From contig NZ_PGES01000001.1 in assembly GCF_002797895.1 (NCBI RefSeq), positions 744,001 through 808,000 of the forward strand: 64,000 bases of DNA. Reading direction: 5' to 3'. The stretch is from Janthinobacterium sp. 67. GTDB taxonomy: Bacteria; Pseudomonadota; Gammaproteobacteria; Burkholderiales; Burkholderiaceae_D. A program made the position numbers and the translations under genes. How positions within the stretch are numbered: position 1 is the stretch's first letter; each line of letters starts with the position of its first letter. This document shows, piece after piece, positions 61,816-64,000 of this stretch. The notes beneath the pieces were generated by a model. It saw only the letters and a list, made by a program, of their open reading frames with translations. It ran no database searches and was not told the DNA's origin.

Positions 61816-64000
61816 ATGACTGCCTCTGCCCGGCCTGGACCCTTGCTTGTCATCACCGCACTCATCTTCTTCTTGCTGGGCCTGGCGCTCGCGGGCGGCG
61901 GCGCCTGGCTCGTCAGCCTGGGCGGTTCCTGGTATTACGTCGTGGCCGGCATCGGCATGCTGATCGCGGGCGCGCTCGTGTGGAAGGGGCGGCGCAGCGC
62001 CCAGCTGTTTCTCGCGCTGCTGCTGTTCGCCACCCTGATCTGGTCCGTGATCGAAGTGAAATTCGACTGGTGGCAATTGCTGCCGCGCCTCGATATCTGG
62101 TTCGCCGCCGCCGTCTGGCTGCTGCTGCCCTTCGTCGACCGCCGGCTTGATCCGCCATTGGCGGCCGGGGCGAAACCGCGCGATGCGGGCAAGAGCGCGC
62201 TGACGGCCGCCGTGGTGCTCACGGCCGCCGTGGGCGTGTTCTCGCTGTTCCAGGACTATTACACTGTGCATGGCGAAGTGCCGGCCGAAAACATGGCGGC
62301 CACGCCGCAAGGCGATGTCGCGCCCGGCGTGGCGCCCAACGACTGGGCCGCCTATGGCCGCTCCGGTTATGGCGACCGCTATGCGCCGGCCGCGCAGATC
62401 ACGCCGGCCAACGCGTCGCAGCTGCAACAGGCGTGGGTCTACAACACGGGCGACTTCAAGGGGCCGAACGACCCGGGCGAGATCGCCAACGAAGTCACGC
62501 CCCTGAAAGTGAACGGCAAGCTGTACCTGTGCACGCCGCACAACATCGTCATCGCGCTCGATCCGGACACGGGCAAGGAGCTGTGGCGCCACGATCCGAA
62601 GATCAACCGCGACGCATCGAGCTACCAGCACATGATCTGCCGCGGCGTGGCCTACTGGGACGTCAATGCGGGCCGGGCCAAGGATGACCCTGCGCCGCAG
62701 GCGGCCGGCATGGAGTGCCCGCGCCGCATCTTCGCGCCCACGATGGATGCCACCCTGATCGCCGTGAATGCCGATACGGGCGAGGCGTGCAAAAGCTTTG
62801 GCGAAAACGGCGTGATCGGCCTGTACCACGGCATGGGCATGAAGAAGCGGGGCTTCCTGATGCCGACGTCGCCGCCGGCCGTGGCGCAAAACGTGGTGGT
62901 GATGGCCGCCAGCGTCACCGACAATTTTTCCACGGAAGAGCCGTCAGGCGTGATCCGCGGCTACGATCCCGTTACGGGCAAGCTGATGTGGAACTGGGAT
63001 GCGTCGAATCCCGACGACACGGCGCCGATCGCCGATGGAAAAACGTACACGAACAATTCGCCCAATTCCTGGGGCGTGTCCAGCGTCGACGAAAAGCTGG
63101 GCATGGTCTACATCCCGATGGGCAATGAAACGCCGGACACCTGGGGCGGCAACCGCAATCCCCATGGCGAGAAATACAATAGCGCCATCGTCGCGCTGGA
63201 CCTGGCGACCGGCAAGGTACGCTGGGTCTACCAGACCGTGCATCACGATATCTGGGACATGGATATCGGCGGCCAGCCCACCCTGGTCGACATCGATACG
63301 CCCAAAGGCAAGGTGCCATCGGTTGTTGCCACCACCAAGCGGGGCGACATCTACGTGATCGACCGGCGCGACGGCAGCCTGGTCGTGCCGGCGCCGGAAA
63401 AACCCGTGCCGACCGCCAACGCCGCCGCTGGCGACCGCCTGTCGCCCACGCAGCCATTCTCGGCCCTCACTTTCCTGCCCGAGAAAAACATCAGCGAAAC
63501 GGATATGTGGGGCACGACGCCGTTCGACCAGCTGGCCTGCCGCATCATTTTCCGCCAGCACCGCTACGAAGGGCCATTCACGCCGCAAACGGTGGCCGAA
63601 GGCAAGATCAAGGGCGCCATCATCTCGCCGGGCCCGCTCGGCATCTTCGAGTGGGGCGGGGCGGCCGTCGATCCCGTGCGCCAGTTACTGCTGGTCAATC
63701 CCGACTACATGGGTTTCCTGGAACGCCTGGTGCCGCGCGCGCAAGCGAACGCGAAGGGCGGCACGGGCACGGAAATGGGCTTGCAGCCGCAGACGGGCGT
63801 GCCGTTTGCCGTGGAAATCAAGCCTTTTCTTTCGCCGCTGGGCTTCCCATGCCAGGCGCCGCCGTGGGGCTATATCGCCGCCGTCGACCTGCGCACGATG
63901 AAAAAAGTATGGATGCACAAGAACGGCACCACGCGCGACAGCGCGCCCGTGCCCATCGCCTTGCCGCTGGGCGTGCCCAGCCTGGGCGGCATGTCCACCA
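61816..64000 (+). CDS. gcd: Membrane-bound PQQ-dependent dehydrogenase, glucose/quinate type (cut by window edge)
   Basis: 728 residues are visible. AAGGAG precedes the ATG. Five hydrophobic helices in the first 150 residues (ALIFFLLGLALAGGGAWLV onwards) anchor it, followed by a periplasmic quinoprotein propeller beginning NDWAAYGRSGYGDRYAPAAQI. Later landmarks are LYLCTPHNIVIALDPDTGKELW, MECPRRIFAPTMDATLIAVN, NSWGVSSVDEKLGMVYIPMGN and VHHDIWDMDIGGQPTLVD. Enzymes of this family oxidise glucose, quinate or shikimate at the periplasmic face and reduce ubiquinone. Length and TM layout fit Gcd (about 800 residues), but quinate dehydrogenase is closely related and cannot be excluded. Confidence 0.88.
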   Translation, partial: MTASARPGPLLVITALIFFLLGLALAGGGAWLVSLGGSWYYVVAGIGMLIAGALVWKGRRSAQLFLALLLFATLIWSVIEVKFDWWQLLPRLDIWFAAAVWLLLPFVDRRLDPPLAAGAKPRDAGKSALTAAVVLTAAVGVFSLFQDYYTVHGEVPAENMAATPQGDVAPGVAPNDWAAYGRSGYGDRYAPAAQITPANASQLQQAWVYNTGDFKGPNDPGEIANEVTPLKVNGKLYLCTPHNIVIALDPDTGKELWRHDPKINRDASSYQHMICRGVAYWDVNAGRAKDDPAPQAAGMECPRRIFAPTMDATLIAVNADTGEACKSFGENGVIGLYHGMGMKKRGFLMPTSPPAVAQNVVVMAASVTDNFSTEEPSGVIRGYDPVTGKLMWNWDASNPDDTAPIADGKTYTNNSPNSWGVSSVDEKLGMVYIPMGNETPDTWGGNRNPHGEKYNSAIVALDLATGKVRWVYQTVHHDIWDMDIGGQPTLVDIDTPKGKVPSVVATTKRGDIYVIDRRDGSLVVPAPEKPVPTANAAAGDRLSPTQPFSALTFLPEKNISETDMWGTTPFDQLACRIIFRQHRYEGPFTPQTVAEGKIKGAIISPGPLGIFEWGGAAVDPVRQLLLVNPDYMGFLERLVPRAQANAKGGTGTEMGLQPQTGVPFAVEIKPFLSPLGFPCQAPPWGYIAAVDLRTMKKVWMHKNGTTRDSAPVPIALPLGVPSLGGMST

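Overview
The window is GC-rich (roughly two-thirds G+C by eye), densely packed and looks like a chromosomal segment of a betaproteobacterium. A Janthinobacterium- or Massilia-like member of Oxalobacteraceae fits best: it combines a class I-type PHA synthase, many Cache/PAS sensor kinases, a narK1K2/narGHJI nitrate block, a membrane PQQ glucose-type dehydrogenase and a GalNAc utilisation cluster. The genus is inferred from gene style; no rRNA, tRNA, IS element, prophage or CRISPR array was seen.

Layout. (1) 1-7885, minus strand: the N-terminal part of a PHA synthase, preceded by a signalling operon that runs diguanylate cyclase, CheW-like protein, REC-HD-GYP phosphodiesterase, FIST sensor, triple-PAS hybrid kinase. 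Its last three genes overlap. (2) 8227-11225: a doubtful small ORF, a DUF445 membrane protein and an APC amino-acid permease. (3) 11437-30314: an N-acetylgalactosamine locus. The minus-strand operon agaS-agaK-agaZ-agaR-agaA-MFS transporter faces a plus-strand arm encoding a secreted GH31 enzyme with two carbohydrate-binding-type domains, two TonB-dependent receptors and a secreted GH109 enzyme. A DUF5077/DUF3472 lipoprotein (30443-31750) follows a terminator. (4) 31754-33273: three small minus-strand housekeeping-type genes (hypothetical, SirB2, GNAT). (5) 33499-50130: nitrate respiration: narK1, narK2, beta-carbonic anhydrase, narGHJI, a parvulin-type chaperone, moaA, narXL and nnrS. (6) 50138-61505, minus strand: a 41-residue membrane peptide, then a phosphorelay/chemosensory island of two Cache kinases, a Cache-receiver fusion without kinase, a stand-alone Hpt, an HTH-receiver protein, an HDOD protein, an Hpt-like protein lacking its histidine, and a methyl-accepting chemotaxis protein. 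(7) 61816 to the end: a membrane-bound PQQ dehydrogenase cut by the window edge.

How it works together. In region 3, outer-membrane receptors would import GalNAc-bearing glycans or their products, the GH31 and GH109 enzymes would release GalNAc, the MFS protein would bring it across the inner membrane, and AgaK, AgaA, AgaS and AgaZ would convert it towards tagatose phosphates. The most notable non-coding signal is that the whole divergent control region between agaS and the GH31 gene (about 18610-18900) has a second, partly decayed copy at about 25370-25660, in front of the second receptor. Both copies have the same promoter, the same ACGAAAG motifs and the same spacing, which suggests that one DeoR-type repressor (AgaR) controls both arms. 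In region 5, NarK1/K2 move nitrate and nitrite, NarGHI reduces nitrate with NarJ and MoaA supporting cofactor assembly, NarXL senses nitrate/nitrite, and NnrS probably handles nitrosative stress. A near-identical 20-nt motif lies upstream of both narK1 and nnrS.
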